Shown piece after piece: positions 24,240 to 35,062 of a stretch of DNA of 64,000 bases (positions within the stretch are counted from its first letter, which is position 1; each line of letters begins with the position of its first letter). Source of the DNA: Alnus glutinosa (Eukaryota; Streptophyta; Magnoliopsida; Fagales; Betulaceae). The stretch spans positions 25,721,128 through 25,785,127 of the forward strand of contig NC_084897.1 in the NCBI RefSeq assembly GCF_958979055.1. Direction: 5' to 3'. The notes under the pieces are model-generated. The model saw only the letters and a program-made list of their open reading frames with translations, searched no databases and had not been told where the DNA came from. The position numbers were made by a program, and so were the translations under genes.

Positions 24240-25409
24240 GAATTTTTTGGTTCTGTATCCGCTGACAGCATCGAACTGCTAACCTTTCAAGGTGTGTCTT
24301 CTGTGACACCTTGTACTAATGTCCTCCCGGGCTTTCAGAAATGGCTTAAGTTCTGATCATCTCCTCTAACTGAATCTCTGGTTCGAAAGCACAGGGTTTT
24401 CTTTTGCTGGTTAGGAGCCATTTGTTAATGGGGGCTTGCTGCATTGTTCTCCCTCACAGCTGGCCCTAGTAGGGCTTGGAGGCACAGGCACTGGTTGGAC
24501 CCTGCCATTTAATTGAGCTATCTGAAACAAGGTTCTATTATTCTATGTGGTCAAGGATTCTCTGTGATTAGGCTGTCTAAATTTCACAGAAATTCAGGCA
24601 GCCTAAGAGAGGGAGGCTGCAAGGCCCACCTACCCCGAGTAACCTAGGATGCGGGGTAAATCTGCCATGGGCAGGTGGACCTCACAATCCCCCCTCTCTC
24701 AAGCAGCCAAATAACAAGGAATTTCAATCCACTCCATACTCAGAAATGTTTTTAACATGTTTTGAGAACCTTTGTCGCATAGATGAATGTGTTTGTAATT
24801 ATATGTAGGATGTCCCTTACACTTCTATCTGTTGGCACAATTCACTTGTAAATGGCTAATTGGCACTTTTAGTTATGTTATCAGTCCTTCTGGCCTTGGC
24901 CTTTCACATAATATAATTATGTACCACCTGGATTTTCATGTAAAGAAGCATGGAAAACTGTCTCGAAACAAACACACAGGAACTCTTTTTGATGACAGGG
25001 TTTTGTTTTGGATTTTTTCTTTACTTTTCCCTCCTGTCATAGCCAAAAAGCTTGTTTTTAATTCTACCGGTAAAAACTGTCTAGTGGAAATCCCGAAACG
25101 AGAAAGAAAGTATGCGTAGTCCGACGTGAGCCTTGTGGTCCATTTCAGGCTCTCAGGTTGTCCGCATTTAAAAAAATTAAAAAAAAAAAAAAAAAAATCG
25201 GTTTCTGGGTTTCATTCATTTGTTATTACTTATTAGCTTCTTGGGGTTGAAAAATTGGCTGACGACTCCTTGTTGAAAAAAGAAAAAGATAAAAAAGAGG
25301 TTCCTTCGTCCAATTTTTTTTGATAGAACAGTCAAATGAGCCCGTAAAACGGTAAAAGCCCGTCATCATCTGGGTTGGAAATTTCTGGCCCAATTGTATT
25401 ATGCAAATA
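24240..25409. other. bHLH 3' region with a fold-back segment
   Basis: Presumed 3' untranslated and flanking sequence. Within it, 24596-24709 folds back on itself: GGCAGCCTAAGAGAGGG at the left pairs with CCCTCTCTCAAGCAGCC at the right, and CCCACCTACCCC pairs with GGGCAGGTGGAC. The rest shows no gene; an A-run lies at about 25165-25197. Confidence 0.5.
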
Positions 25410-26992
25410 GGATTCGGCTTCTATGCGGTACTAAAAAGTACCGCATAGATGCTGTAGTTTAAAACTACAGCGTTTTGCCATTTACAGATTTACTCATAGT
25501 GTAAACTTAAAACTACTGCATGACTTAAAAAAGGACGGCACCGTTTACTAACTTCACTAACAGCACCCTTTACTAACATGACTAACAGCAGCAGCCTAAT
25601 GTCTGTGACTTGAGTGGTGTAAACATCACTGCAAATATGACTTTTCAATTGCACAATTGCAGCGGGAATGAAAAATATGAAGAACCTCCAGAGTAGTTTT
25701 GAAGCCACGACTCCACTGACATCCGGCTCGCCCAAAGCCAAGATGGCATTAGACTCTCTACTTCCAAATACTGATTTTTGCTTCCTTTTGGGTTTTTGCT
25801 TCCATAGACAACTGAAAACAAAATACACCCAAACAGCTAAAAATAGCTGAACAAAAGGAAGCAAAAACTCAGTATCCCAAAACAACCAGTAACCCAGCAA
25901 CCACATACTAACAAAGACCAAGTATACAGTAATTCTTCGGAAACCAAAGACACTGCAGAAAAACCAAACACCACCTAAAAAAATCCAAAACAAACTCAAT
26001 CCCACTAATCAAAAAAACAACTCTTTGATACTTCAGTTATGGCAAATAAACAAAGACTCCTCGTTCCTTTTAATCTGATCTTCTGTCTTTTGATGACTTC
26101 CATGCTTAACATAGACAATCTGCAGTGTTGGCCAGCAAGGATTTTTTCCTCCAAACATCCATTCCCAGCTCATGACATCTGTTCAAATTCTGGTACGGAA
26201 GTGATCTCGGCTTTCCACTCCATTGCAATAGAACCCACAACTAATATCTCCTCTGAATGCCCATTGAACTAATCGATCTCCTGTGGTTCATCAATTTTCA
26301 TGACTAGCCACATCACAAAAATTTGCTTTGGAAAATGACAATCTATTTCTCCAACACAAATAAATTATCTCCGTTAACAAAAAATTATCAATTGCACAAT
26401 ACATGTTCTACGAAATCACACACAAAAATAGGGATTTTTGTCAAGATCTTTGGGATAATATCATGGATTTGAGAACCAGAAAACCAACCAAAACATGTTC
26501 TACGAAATCACACAAAAATAGGGATTTTTGTCAAGATCCATGGGATAATATCAGGGATTCCAGAACTATAAAAGCAACCGTTTGGCATTATGATAGTTGG
26601 ATCCAACATAGACGAAGATCTGGGCTTTCTAGCTACTGAATGTAACGATCTTTTTTCTTAACTGAAGTTGAAGAAAAACCCCCGAAAATATTAACACATT
26701 TATTCAAGCAAAAATTTTGAAATGCAAGTACCTATAGTAACATCTTCCTCTGCTTCTGGGTTCTCTCTGTCAAGCCAGAACAACAAAAATTGGGGTCTTC
26801 TTCTTCTCTGGGTCTGCTGTTAGTGGAGTTAGTAAACGGTGCTCTGGAGTTAGTAAACGGTGCCGTCCTTTTTTAAGTAATGCGGTAGTTTTAAGTTTAC
26901 ACTACGATTAAATGGCAAAACGCTGTAGTTTTAAACTACAGCATCTATGCGGTACTAAAAAGTACCGCATAGAAGCCGAATCCATGCAAATA
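25401..26992. mobile_element. Non-autonomous Mutator-like element (MULE) with 9-bp target duplication
   Basis: The element body is 25410-26983 (1574 bp), flanked by ATGCAAATA at 25401-25409 and 26984-26992; 9-bp duplications are the hallmark of Mutator-type transposition. Terminal inverted repeats of about 185 bp begin GGATTCGGCTTCTATGCGG on both ends and stay about 90% alike to near 25597 and 26810. The repeats contain their own palindromes (CTATGCGGTACT...AGTACCGCATAG and CTGTAGTTTAAAACTACAG). The interior has no transposase. It holds a 92-bp direct duplication (26400-26583) and a hydrophobic minus-strand open frame (25490-26005, 171 codons) that overlaps the left terminal repeat and is probably not a gene. 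Whether the interior was captured from a host gene cannot be decided by eye. Confidence 0.9.
26400..26583. repeat. 92-bp direct duplication inside the MULE
   Basis: Two copies with period 92 share ATGTTCTACGAAATCACA, AAAAATAGGGATTTTTGTC and GGGATAATATCA. They differ at a few positions, including CTTTGGG versus CCATGGG, so the duplication is not very recent. Confidence 0.85.
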
Positions 26993-27857
26993 TATATATA
27001 AATTATAATTAATTATATCTAGACGATATCTTAAAAGAACATTAATTACAACTAAATTTTTGCAATAACTTATACTTTGAGGACAATTTTTCTTTAAATT
27101 GAGTTGGAGGAATTTATTCCTACTCAATTTACTAAACTAATGAGTAATATTATATTCTACATCTTTATCTTACTTTTATGGAATGTAGCGGCGCTCGTTA
27201 GCTCTTAATTTTTATTTTATTTATTTATTTTTTTTCTGAAAGTTGATGAATACTGCTACATCATAGGTGTAATCAAGGACGGAACCACCTTGAAGCTTAT
27301 GAGAGCCCAAGGCCCCCCCCCCCCCCCCAATGTTTTCTTTAAAAGAAATTTAATAGTCCCATTATTTTCCTAAAAAAAAAATTTAAAAATTTACCCTTAT
27401 TTTTTTAGTTTGCCCCTCCATTTTTTATTTTTATTTTATTTTATTTTTTAAATTTTGCTCCCCAAATCTCAAATGCTGGCTTCGTCCGTGGGTATAATAT
27501 ATTCCATTATTCTCAAATTGATATATATTCTTCGAGCATGTGATTTTCAAGAGCAAGGGTCATAGTGTTCTAAGACCATGTATCAATTTAAAACTAAAAT
27601 TATTCAATTAAATTTTGACGAAAAACTTTCATATACTTGATCAATATAGAATTGAACGTGTCGTCTTCGCAATTTATACGATATCTTAGAAGAAGGATTA
27701 TTAAAAAAAAAAAAAAAGGGGGGGAAGAAGGAACTAATTCCAGAACGACGGCGTTCCAAAGCAGGACTTTGAGAGGCTCAGACTCGAGGCCCCCCCGCTG
27801 GCTGACGCTACAACACTCTTCTTCGGCGAAGCAAGGAAATGAGAAAAACAACAAAAA
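26993..27857. other. Intergenic stretch upstream of APE2
   Basis: AT-rich DNA with a degenerate repeat at 27270-27495 (GGACGGAACC, a run of about 16 C at 27314-27329, A-rich core, CTTCGTCCGTGG end) that resembles the relic at 6723-6892. A G-run at 27718-27724 and a GC-richer stretch at 27740-27840 lie directly before the APE2 start and are probably its promoter and leader. Confidence 0.5.
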
Positions 27858-30800
27858 ATGAAGATAGTAACGTACAACGTGAACGGGCTGAGATCACGCA
27901 TTTCGCAGTTCGGATCCCTCCAGAAATTGCTCAATTCCTTCGACGCCGATATCATCTGCTTTCAGGTGCCTCTCTTGCTCTCTCTGTGTGTCTCCCTCTT
28001 TGCTTCTGTACAAATTCGTGTTTAGAATTTAATGTTTCCGATTCCGACCCAACCAGGAGACCAAGTTGAGAAGGCAGGAGCTAACGGCGGACATGGCAGT
28101 GGCGGAGGGATACGAATCCTTCTTCTCGTGCACCCGCACGTCTGATAAAGGTCGAATGGGCTATTCTGGTAAGGTGTTTGTTAAAATGTCTCAACCAAAC
28201 CCGGACTGTTGGGATATCTCACACACTAAGTGCTTTATTGCTTTCTGTGATTTGCTTCAGGTGTTGCTACGTTCTGTCGCGTAAAGTCGGCGTTTTCGAG
28301 CAACGAAGTAGCCCTGCCGATTGCGGCGGAGGAGGGCTGCACAGGACTTGTTGGAAACTCTCAGAATGGAAAAGGCGAAGCGTGTGAAGCAGCGGAAGGC
28401 CTTGAGGGGGAGTTTGAGAAAGATGAGCTGCTTAAGGTTGACAGCGAGGGGCGTTGTGTTATCACAGATCATGGCCATTTTGGTAAGTTTCCAAGCATGA
28501 TATTTATTTATGTTCTCTAGCTTTCAAATGGGTTTGGTTTTTTCATTTGCAATTGATCATGTATGTAATGGAATTGATGTTCAAAATCCCTTTGCTTTTT
28601 GATGAATGTTGGGAATTTGGCAGTTCTTTTTAACCTGTATGGACCTCGAGCTGAATGTGATGATATAGAAAGGATCCGGTTCAAGCTTACATTTTTCAAG
28701 ATCTTACAGGTAACCCAAATTGTGCCCCTTAGTACTGGACTCACGGTTAATGGATTCTGGATTTTGTTTTTACTTTCATGCATGAAGAAACACGCGTTAG
28801 ACTTTTACTTCTTGTGGCTCCATTACTGAAGAGGTGAATACTGATGTTTATATGATTTTCCTCTTTGGGAGAGTGTATGAACTTATTTGTTGACTATGAA
28901 AAATGCTGATCAGTTGACTCATGTGGAACCAATCAACCAAGGGTGGCAGTACAAACCAAAAATTAATTTTTAGCATTTATCACAGTCCAAACCAGTTCGT
29001 CTATCTCATTATTCTGAGCGGAAAAAGAAGCAAAAAAAAAAAAGGAATCTTTTTTGTTATGCAGAGACAAGAAGAACACAAATTTGTATATGGTCCAATT
29101 CATTAGAAACTCATATACGGAACTGTGGTAGTATAATTAATTGAAAATGTGTCTGATGTGGGAAGCCATCTTTTTTCGTCTATTGTAATTTGCCCATTAT
29201 AAAGTAGGTACTCTGGATGGCAAGGTAAAGTTACCTACAATACATTGCCTGTTTACGAAGTTCAGTAGTTTCAGCTATTAGGATGAATACTAACTAAAAC
29301 CATTTCTGGTCAATTAACATATGCAAATTCGTTACTCCTTAAGTGATGTTGGTAATATTTTTTGTAGAAAAGATGGGAGGCTCTCCTGCTTCAAGGAAGG
29401 AGGATAATTGTTGTTGGTGATCTCAATATCGCACCCACAGTAATGGATCGTTGTGATGCTGGACCAGATTTCGAAAAGAATGAGTAAGCTGCTTGCTTAT
29501 TTTTATACACGGCGGTCTGCTTTGCTCATGGCTATGTTTCAAGCAGTCTTAGCTGCTGTGCTCATTTAAATTTCTATTTTATAATTTACTGTTTTAGCAG
29601 TCAAAGCTGGTATTGATATTGTTTGATGTGAACTGCTTTGTAGATTCAGAAGATGGTTTAGATCTATGCTAGTGGAATCTGGAGGCTCTTTTACTGATGT
29701 TTTTAGAACAAAGCATCCGGATAGGTATAGAACTTAACATGACCTTGGAATCATTGTAGTTGATGATTAATTATTTGTGTTGTCAGTAAAATGAGAAGCT
29801 TCGATTCATTTGAAGTTCTAGTCTTTATCTCATTTTCAATTTTTTTTCTTCTTCCCCTTTCTCCCCCGCGCCCCCCCCCCCCCCCCCCCCCCCCCTTTCT
29901 TTCCCTTTTAGCCACACTCGTGACATATTTTGTGGTTCATCATCCGCTGTTATCATTATTGTTAGTATTTAACTTTTTGACCTCTCTTGATTTGTCCTTT
30001 GTCCATCTTGAATTTTTACACAGAAGAGAAGCATACACATGCTGGCCACAAAATACAGGCGCTGAACAATTTAACTATGGGACCAGAATTGACCATATTC
30101 TATGTGCGGGATCATGCTTACATCAACAGCATGACCTGCAAGGCCATGACTTTATGACTTGCCATGTTAATGAGTGCGACATACTGACACAGTACAGACG
30201 ATGGAAACCTGGAAATACACTTAGGTAAAGGATCTGGCCGTGTAGCTGTATAGAGTGATTGCATGATGCTGCAGATACTACTACAATTTGAAATACTTTT
30301 TTTCTTTGTGGTTGCATCTGCACTATGTAGTTATGCAACAGTCTCAAATGGAAATGCTTTGATCCAAGACATTAAGGACATTTTATTCCTTATTCAATAA
30401 GTTTAAACCAAATTTGTCAGCCGGTCTAACTATATAGAAATTTTCATTATACTGCAAGCCATAATTCATAAACTCGTATTTGCAAATTTTCTACCCATCT
30501 TGTTAAAAAATAAAAAAATAATAATTAAAAAAAAAAAATCTTACAAGTTATTTTGCATATGCATCAGTGATCTTACAATTTTTGTTCCAAGTAATAACAC
30601 TTGTCATTCTCCGTCATATAGTACAAGATTATCATACATGCTAATATACATAGACTTCATGTCTGGGTATCTCTGCATGTCGCCCTACCTACAGGTGGAA
30701 AGGAGGGCGAAGCATCAAACTGGAAGGTTCTGATCATGCTCCTGTTTTTACAAGATTTCTGGAAATTCCTGATATTTCTGAACATAGTACTCCAAGTTTA

Positions 30801-32414
30801 TCTGCTAGATATATTCCCATGATTCATGGCGTTCAGCAAACTCTTGGTACGAGAAATTTTCTCATTTTGTGGGTTACAGTCTCTTTTTATAGTCAGATAT
30901 GTCCATTTTATACAATTGCCTATGTCTTCATCGACATCAAGTTGTGAACTAGTTTGGGACACTAAGATTTGAGGAGCAATTGGTCACTTTCTTGGTTAAG
31001 TTACATTGTATTTTGCTGCTGTTTTAGATTACAATGTCACTCATCTACTGGATCAAAGAATTTATTGTGCATGGTTTATACAATGGATGTCCAGCCATAA
31101 GGGTTAGTGGAACATCCAATCCGCTGTAGTTCTGTATAACCACTTGAGAGTGTTAAATACTTTCTTGCTAACTTATCCTAGGCTTTTAATGGAATTATTA
31201 TTATTTTTTCCTACGGGAGGTTGTTTTCTGTATTCTGCTGCAAATTTCCCAAGCCTTGTGCAGTGTCAACGAATGAAAAGAAAAGGGTGCAACTTGTTTA
31301 TCTTTGCTGCTGATGGTTTTCCATATTATGGCTGCCAACTTACAAGCCCATTGTCTTGTGCAGTGTCAGTCTTAACAAAAAGGCAACTTGCTGAACAAAT
31401 TAAATCCTGTGAGATGTCAAGTTCACTTTCAAATGAAAATATCACAATAGAGATTTGCAATGAGGGAGTGAAAAAATCATTCGACAATTGCAGTATATCT
31501 GGCATGTCCCCCGTTGAATGTTGTTCTTCTTCAAAGCAAGAATATGAAGGTCTCATTTCTAATACCGATGAGCATTCCAGAGGTTTCGCTGCTGGTGCTG
31601 GTGCTGCTTGTAACACCTTGATTAAGTCAGGAAGTGAGTGTAGTAAATCAATGCCCAGCCATGAAACCAAGAAAAAAGCAAGAAAAAGTCAATGGTCCCA
31701 ACTCTCACTGAAATCATTTTTCCAGAGAAGTCCAAACATTAGCAGTAGTGCTGATGACTCTAACACTGATTTTTTAATCAGTCAGGCAGATGTCCCAGAG
31801 TCTGGTAATCACTCCAATGAAACTCCTGTGGTGGATGTTCATTTCAGCAGTTCCCAGCAGTATGCGTTGAATTCAAGTGCATACACTCAGGATCAACATG
31901 AATCAAATTCCTGTTCTTTGGAGAAAGACAAAACTAATGCTGCTTTACTGGAGTGGCAAAGGATACAGCAAGTCATGCAGAATAGTATTCCTCTTTGCAA
32001 GGGCCATAGTGAACAATGTGTTGCACGGGTAGTGAAGAAACAAGGCCCTAACTCTGGTCGCAGATTTTATGTCTGTGCACGAGCTGAGGTACGCAAATGG
32101 GTCATTTATGTTATTACTCGATTAACTTCTCTGGAGCATTTCTTCCTAGTCTATATAGACTCTCTGTTTAGAGGGGTTTAAACGAGCAGAATTGAAGGAA
32201 ACATAAAATGGTTGCTCTTGAATTAAAAATATATAATCACACTCTCAGATGTGCACTGAATCATATTCAAATACATGAGAAGAAAATAATATGCTTTCAC
32301 AAGTTTATTTAACCGTGAGAAAGATCATTCTTCTAACAGGGACCTGCATCTAATCCTGAAGCAAATTGCGGTTACTTCAAATGGGCTGGCTCAAAATCTC
32401 GGCACAAACGATGA
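27858..32414 (+). CDS. APE2: DNA-(apurinic/apyrimidinic site) endonuclease 2
   Basis: Nuclear DNA-repair enzyme that cleaves abasic sites and cleans 3' ends (3'-5' exonuclease and phosphodiesterase). Ten exons join in frame to 625 residues: 27858-27965, 28057-28168, 28261-28482, 28624-28709, 29368-29483, 29644-29724, 30024-30224, 30695-30846, 31364-32088, 32340-32414. The exonuclease III-type domain begins at residue 1 ([12 protein letters not shown]); metal/catalytic residues are visible at E37 (CFQETKL), D194/N196 (GDLNIAP) and D322/H323 (GSDHAP). The last part of the tail carries a canonical PCNA-binding box, QLSLKSFF at residues 472-479, then a C-terminal GRF-type zinc finger (CKGHSEQC...FYVCARAEG...CGYFKW). 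Length, the PCNA box and the zinc finger separate it from APE1-type enzymes. Exon 9 is unusually large (725 bases) and poorly conserved, as in relatives. An A/T- and C-rich intron interrupts exons 6 and 7. Confidence 0.95.
29868..29896. repeat. Poly(C) tract in an APE2 intron
   Basis: About 24 nearly uninterrupted C (29872-29895) follow CTCCCCCGCGCC. Such tracts are error-prone in sequencing, so the exact length is unreliable. It lies within intron 6 of APE2 and does not affect the coding sequence. Confidence 0.8.
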
Positions 32415-32821
32415 TGCCAAAGATTTAAAAGTTTTGATTGAAGGATCAAGCGGTCCATATCCTTCCTATCCTTGTCTCCTGATGGTCCTGCACTGACAAT
32501 GTATTTTGTAATTAATAGCTTTCTGTATTGAAGGATCATGCAGTTTTACTCTGCACTTCTTCTCGGGAACCGGGCATATGCTTCTGTGATGCAAAACATG
32601 TAATATTTGAACAAAATTGGTTGGAAACAATTCTTTTAATCTATGAAATTAGCATTTGTCCTTAGATAATGCAAGAATCACATGCCTTATTTGCCCTAGT
32701 GCGATACTTAGTTCGTGTTTTTCCCGCATAATACCCTCCAATGGGTATCTTTTGTTCTTCGTTGAAATCAGACAACAAAATTTACCCAACAAACGAATTT
32801 AAGTCCGGAAGAAATTCTTTC

Positions 32822-32921
32822 AATTCAGTTTATTAAATTGACATCTATTCTTAGAGCACGTGATTTTTACATATAAGAATCACGTGTTTTTAGAACACAT
32901 ATCAATTCAATAGACTGAATT
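32822..32921. mobile_element. 100-bp palindromic MITE
   Basis: Arms of about 46 bases are inverted copies. The left begins AATTCAGTTTATTAAATTGA and the right ends CAATTCAATAGACTGAATT. Each arm contains the core CACGTGATT / AATCACGTG. Related but more decayed copies lie at about 9035-9085, 38945-39065 and 47370-47511. Confidence 0.75.
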
Positions 32922-33164
32922 TCTTAAACTCAGATTAAAGAAAAACTGCCCCGAGGAGGTAAAGCTAATACACTCATGATCTAATAAAAGAAAGGGAATG
33001 TGGATTTTGATCAAGCTAATTGAATGGAGAATGATCTAATAAAAGAAAGGTCGAGTAGTTTCTAGAAACAGAGAAACGCGGGGGTTTTCTTCTAAAAATG
33101 AATCAAATCGCCGCGTCCTAGTGTTGCAGTTAAGAATGTGAGAAATTTTAGCTAAGGCCAACGA

Positions 33165-33446
33165 AGCTCCTATATATGGTAGCACCTAAAAATTACCAGA
33201 GTCGAAAGACAATCACACCCTTCAACAAGTACCATGATTAGTGGAACTCGAGATAGAATTTCTACTAGCTAGGGGCATTTACGTCTATAAAAAATCTTAA
33301 ATTTGAAAGAAAAATAAATTGCACCACCTGTCTTCCTAATGATTCCACGTACAAAATTAATGTGAAGGCTATTATACAGATCTTCGTTCTCAGTTTCAGT
33401 CGATTTGTAAGAAATTTGTAGTAAAACGGCCGGTCAATTAAAATTC
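33165..33446 (+). promoter_or_regulatory. Promoter region of the ATL gene
   Basis: Two TATA-like elements precede the gene: CCTATATATGG at about 33170 and TCTATAAAAAA at about 33283. The second would place transcription start near 33315 and a leader of about 130 bases before the ATG at 33447. No upstream start codon-rich region is evident in that leader. Confidence 0.4.
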
Positions 33447-34022
33447 ATGAACCCAACAGAACAACATAGTCGGAGACTCCTTTTGAGTGGCTTATCACCA
33501 AAACCCCAAGTTGAAAACACAGAGAGAACCGTAGACGTGTACGTCACAATTATCGTCATGGCCATGCTCATCAGCACCTTGCTCATTTCCATGTTCAAAT
33601 GCTTATGCGGCAGCGCGTTCAACAATCAGTCTCCTCCACAGCCTCAAGACAGCAATGCCACCATCACGTCGTCAACGAGAGACGAGCTTGCCACCCTTCC
33701 TACCTTCATCTACGGCAAGTTGTTGTCGGCATCTTGTTCTTCCGATTCGACAACATCATCACTGGGGTTAGAGACGAACTGTGCGATATGCTTGGCGGAG
33801 TTTTTTCATGGAGAGGAAGTCAGGCTTTTGCCGAGGTGTAGGCACATGTACCACAGGGGTTGTATTGATCAGTGGTTGCTGCTCAGATCGTTGCACTGCC
33901 CCATCTGTAGGGACCGTACGATCGAGCAGGACGTGGAGCCCACGAGGACCCGTTGCACCGTTGTTGACGTTGGTGATCCATCCATGTTGTTGGGTCCTAA
34001 CTTTGCCAATCACTTGCAGTAA
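33447..34022 (+). CDS. RING-H2 finger protein, ATL type
   Basis: Probable membrane-anchored E3 ubiquitin ligase. Intronless, 191 residues, as usual for ATL genes. A single hydrophobic segment lies at about residues 31-50 (VYVTIIVMAMLISTLLISMF), followed by Cys-containing KCLCG. LATLPTFIYGK at about 81-91 sits where the GLD motif lies in the family. The RING-H2 at 112-154 reads CAIC, then CRH, HRGC, W143 and CPIC: the spacing is C-x2-C, C-x-H, x2-H-x2-C, C-x2-C, with histidine at the fifth position as required. The short Ser/Thr-rich linker 60-110 is variable. The exact ATL number cannot be assigned. It lies about 1 kb downstream of APE2 on the same strand. Confidence 0.92.
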   Translation: MNPTEQHSRRLLLSGLSPKPQVENTERTVDVYVTIIVMAMLISTLLISMFKCLCGSAFNNQSPPQPQDSNATITSSTRDELATLPTFIYGKLLSASCSSDSTTSSLGLETNCAICLAEFFHGEEVRLLPRCRHMYHRGCIDQWLLLRSLHCPICRDRTIEQDVEPTRTRCTVVDVGDPSMLLGPNFANHLQ

Positions 34023-34331
34023 GTTTAGGCTCCCTTTGGTTGTTGGACACACTTGTAACATCAAAAGAGGTTTCGATGTCTATATATAATCTTAATTAGG
34101 GTTGTACATGCGGATGCGATTATTACTTTTAAATAATCGCATTTACATTCGTATCATGCGATTACTACTCGTAATTTGCACGATTGTTGTGATTTTTAAT
34201 TGTTATCCACGTATTAGGTATTAATGGGCCTATTTTAGTATTTTGAGTCTTCTTAGAATCTCTATTAGGGCTTATTTTAAACGATTGTAAAAATATTTTG
34301 GGCATGTTTTTATGAAGCTTGGCCTTCAGCT

Positions 34332-34386
34332 AATTGAGCTACCCTTTGAGTTATCAAAAAAAAAAAAAAAAAAAATTGAGCTACCC
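34332..34386 (+). mobile_element. Micro-retroposition scar with 13-bp target duplication
   Basis: AATTGAGCTACCC is present at 34332-34344 and exactly again at 34374-34386. Between them are only TTTGAGTTATC and 18 A. This is a poly(A)-tailed insertion reduced to 11 bases of body. It shares the TTATC-poly(A) ending with the scar at 17463-17511. Confidence 0.75.
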
Positions 34387-34559
34387 CTCGGGGTCGATTT
34401 TGTCATTTGCTTGAGTGTGAATAAATATAATTGCAGCTGGGTTTTTATTTTTTATTTTTTATATAATATGATTTTGAATTCTTTGTGCTCTATTTTCTGG
34501 GAATGAATATTGCTTGATGAGAATTAGAGTGTGTTTGAACACAACAATTTTAAGTCGTT

Positions 34560-34800
34560 CTTTTATATTAAGAGTATGTTTGGGTTTGCGGTTTCAAAAC
34601 GTACGATTTAAAAATAGTAATTTGAAAATGCAATTTTTAAAAATGCAGTTAAGTGTTTGGTAAAACCGTAGTTCGATCTTAAGAGTTGCAGTTTAGCCTT
34701 TAAAATCATGCACCCCTTTGTTTGCAATTTGAAAATACAAATTTTCTACATTTTCAAATCGTAATATTTTAAAAACACATTTTCAACCAATAGGACACTA
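34560..34800. repeat. Dispersed repeat, TTTGCGGTTTCAAAA family
   Basis: TTTGGGTTTGCGGTTTCAAAA, GATTTAAAAATAG, AAAATGCAATTTTTAAAAATGCAG and later inverted AAATTGCAAAC-like elements recur at about 50005-50180 and 53095-53390, and more weakly at about 20320-20470. The copies have fold-back character and no coding capacity, which fits an old MITE family. Confidence 0.55.
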
Positions 34801-35031
34801 CATCCTCTTAAATATTAACATGCAACCAATGTTTATGGCACGCTGATGACCCACAATCAAATTAAGAAAAATATTCTATAATGTACATAGTACATTGCTC
34901 AATTGATTCTTTTTATTTTATTTTTGGATCCTTTTTTGTCCCTTTGCCCTACTTACGGGAGATTATAGATTAAGGGTGATAACTCCATCAAATATATTTT
35001 CATGAAAAAAATTTCTTCTAAATTGGGGTCA

Positions 35032-35038
<7 letters not shown>

Positions 35039-35062
<24 letters not shown>

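Noticed and set aside
29791..30228. 145-codon open frame read as one protein
   Set aside because: Only its end (from 30024) is real APE2 exon 7; the first part is intron, including the poly(C) tract.
31144..31363. Upstream extension of APE2 exon 9
   Set aside because: Frame joining with exon 8 works at acceptor 31364. A similar TGTGCAGTGTCA word at about 31258 is a second possible acceptor, but it would add over 100 bases and has poorer continuity.
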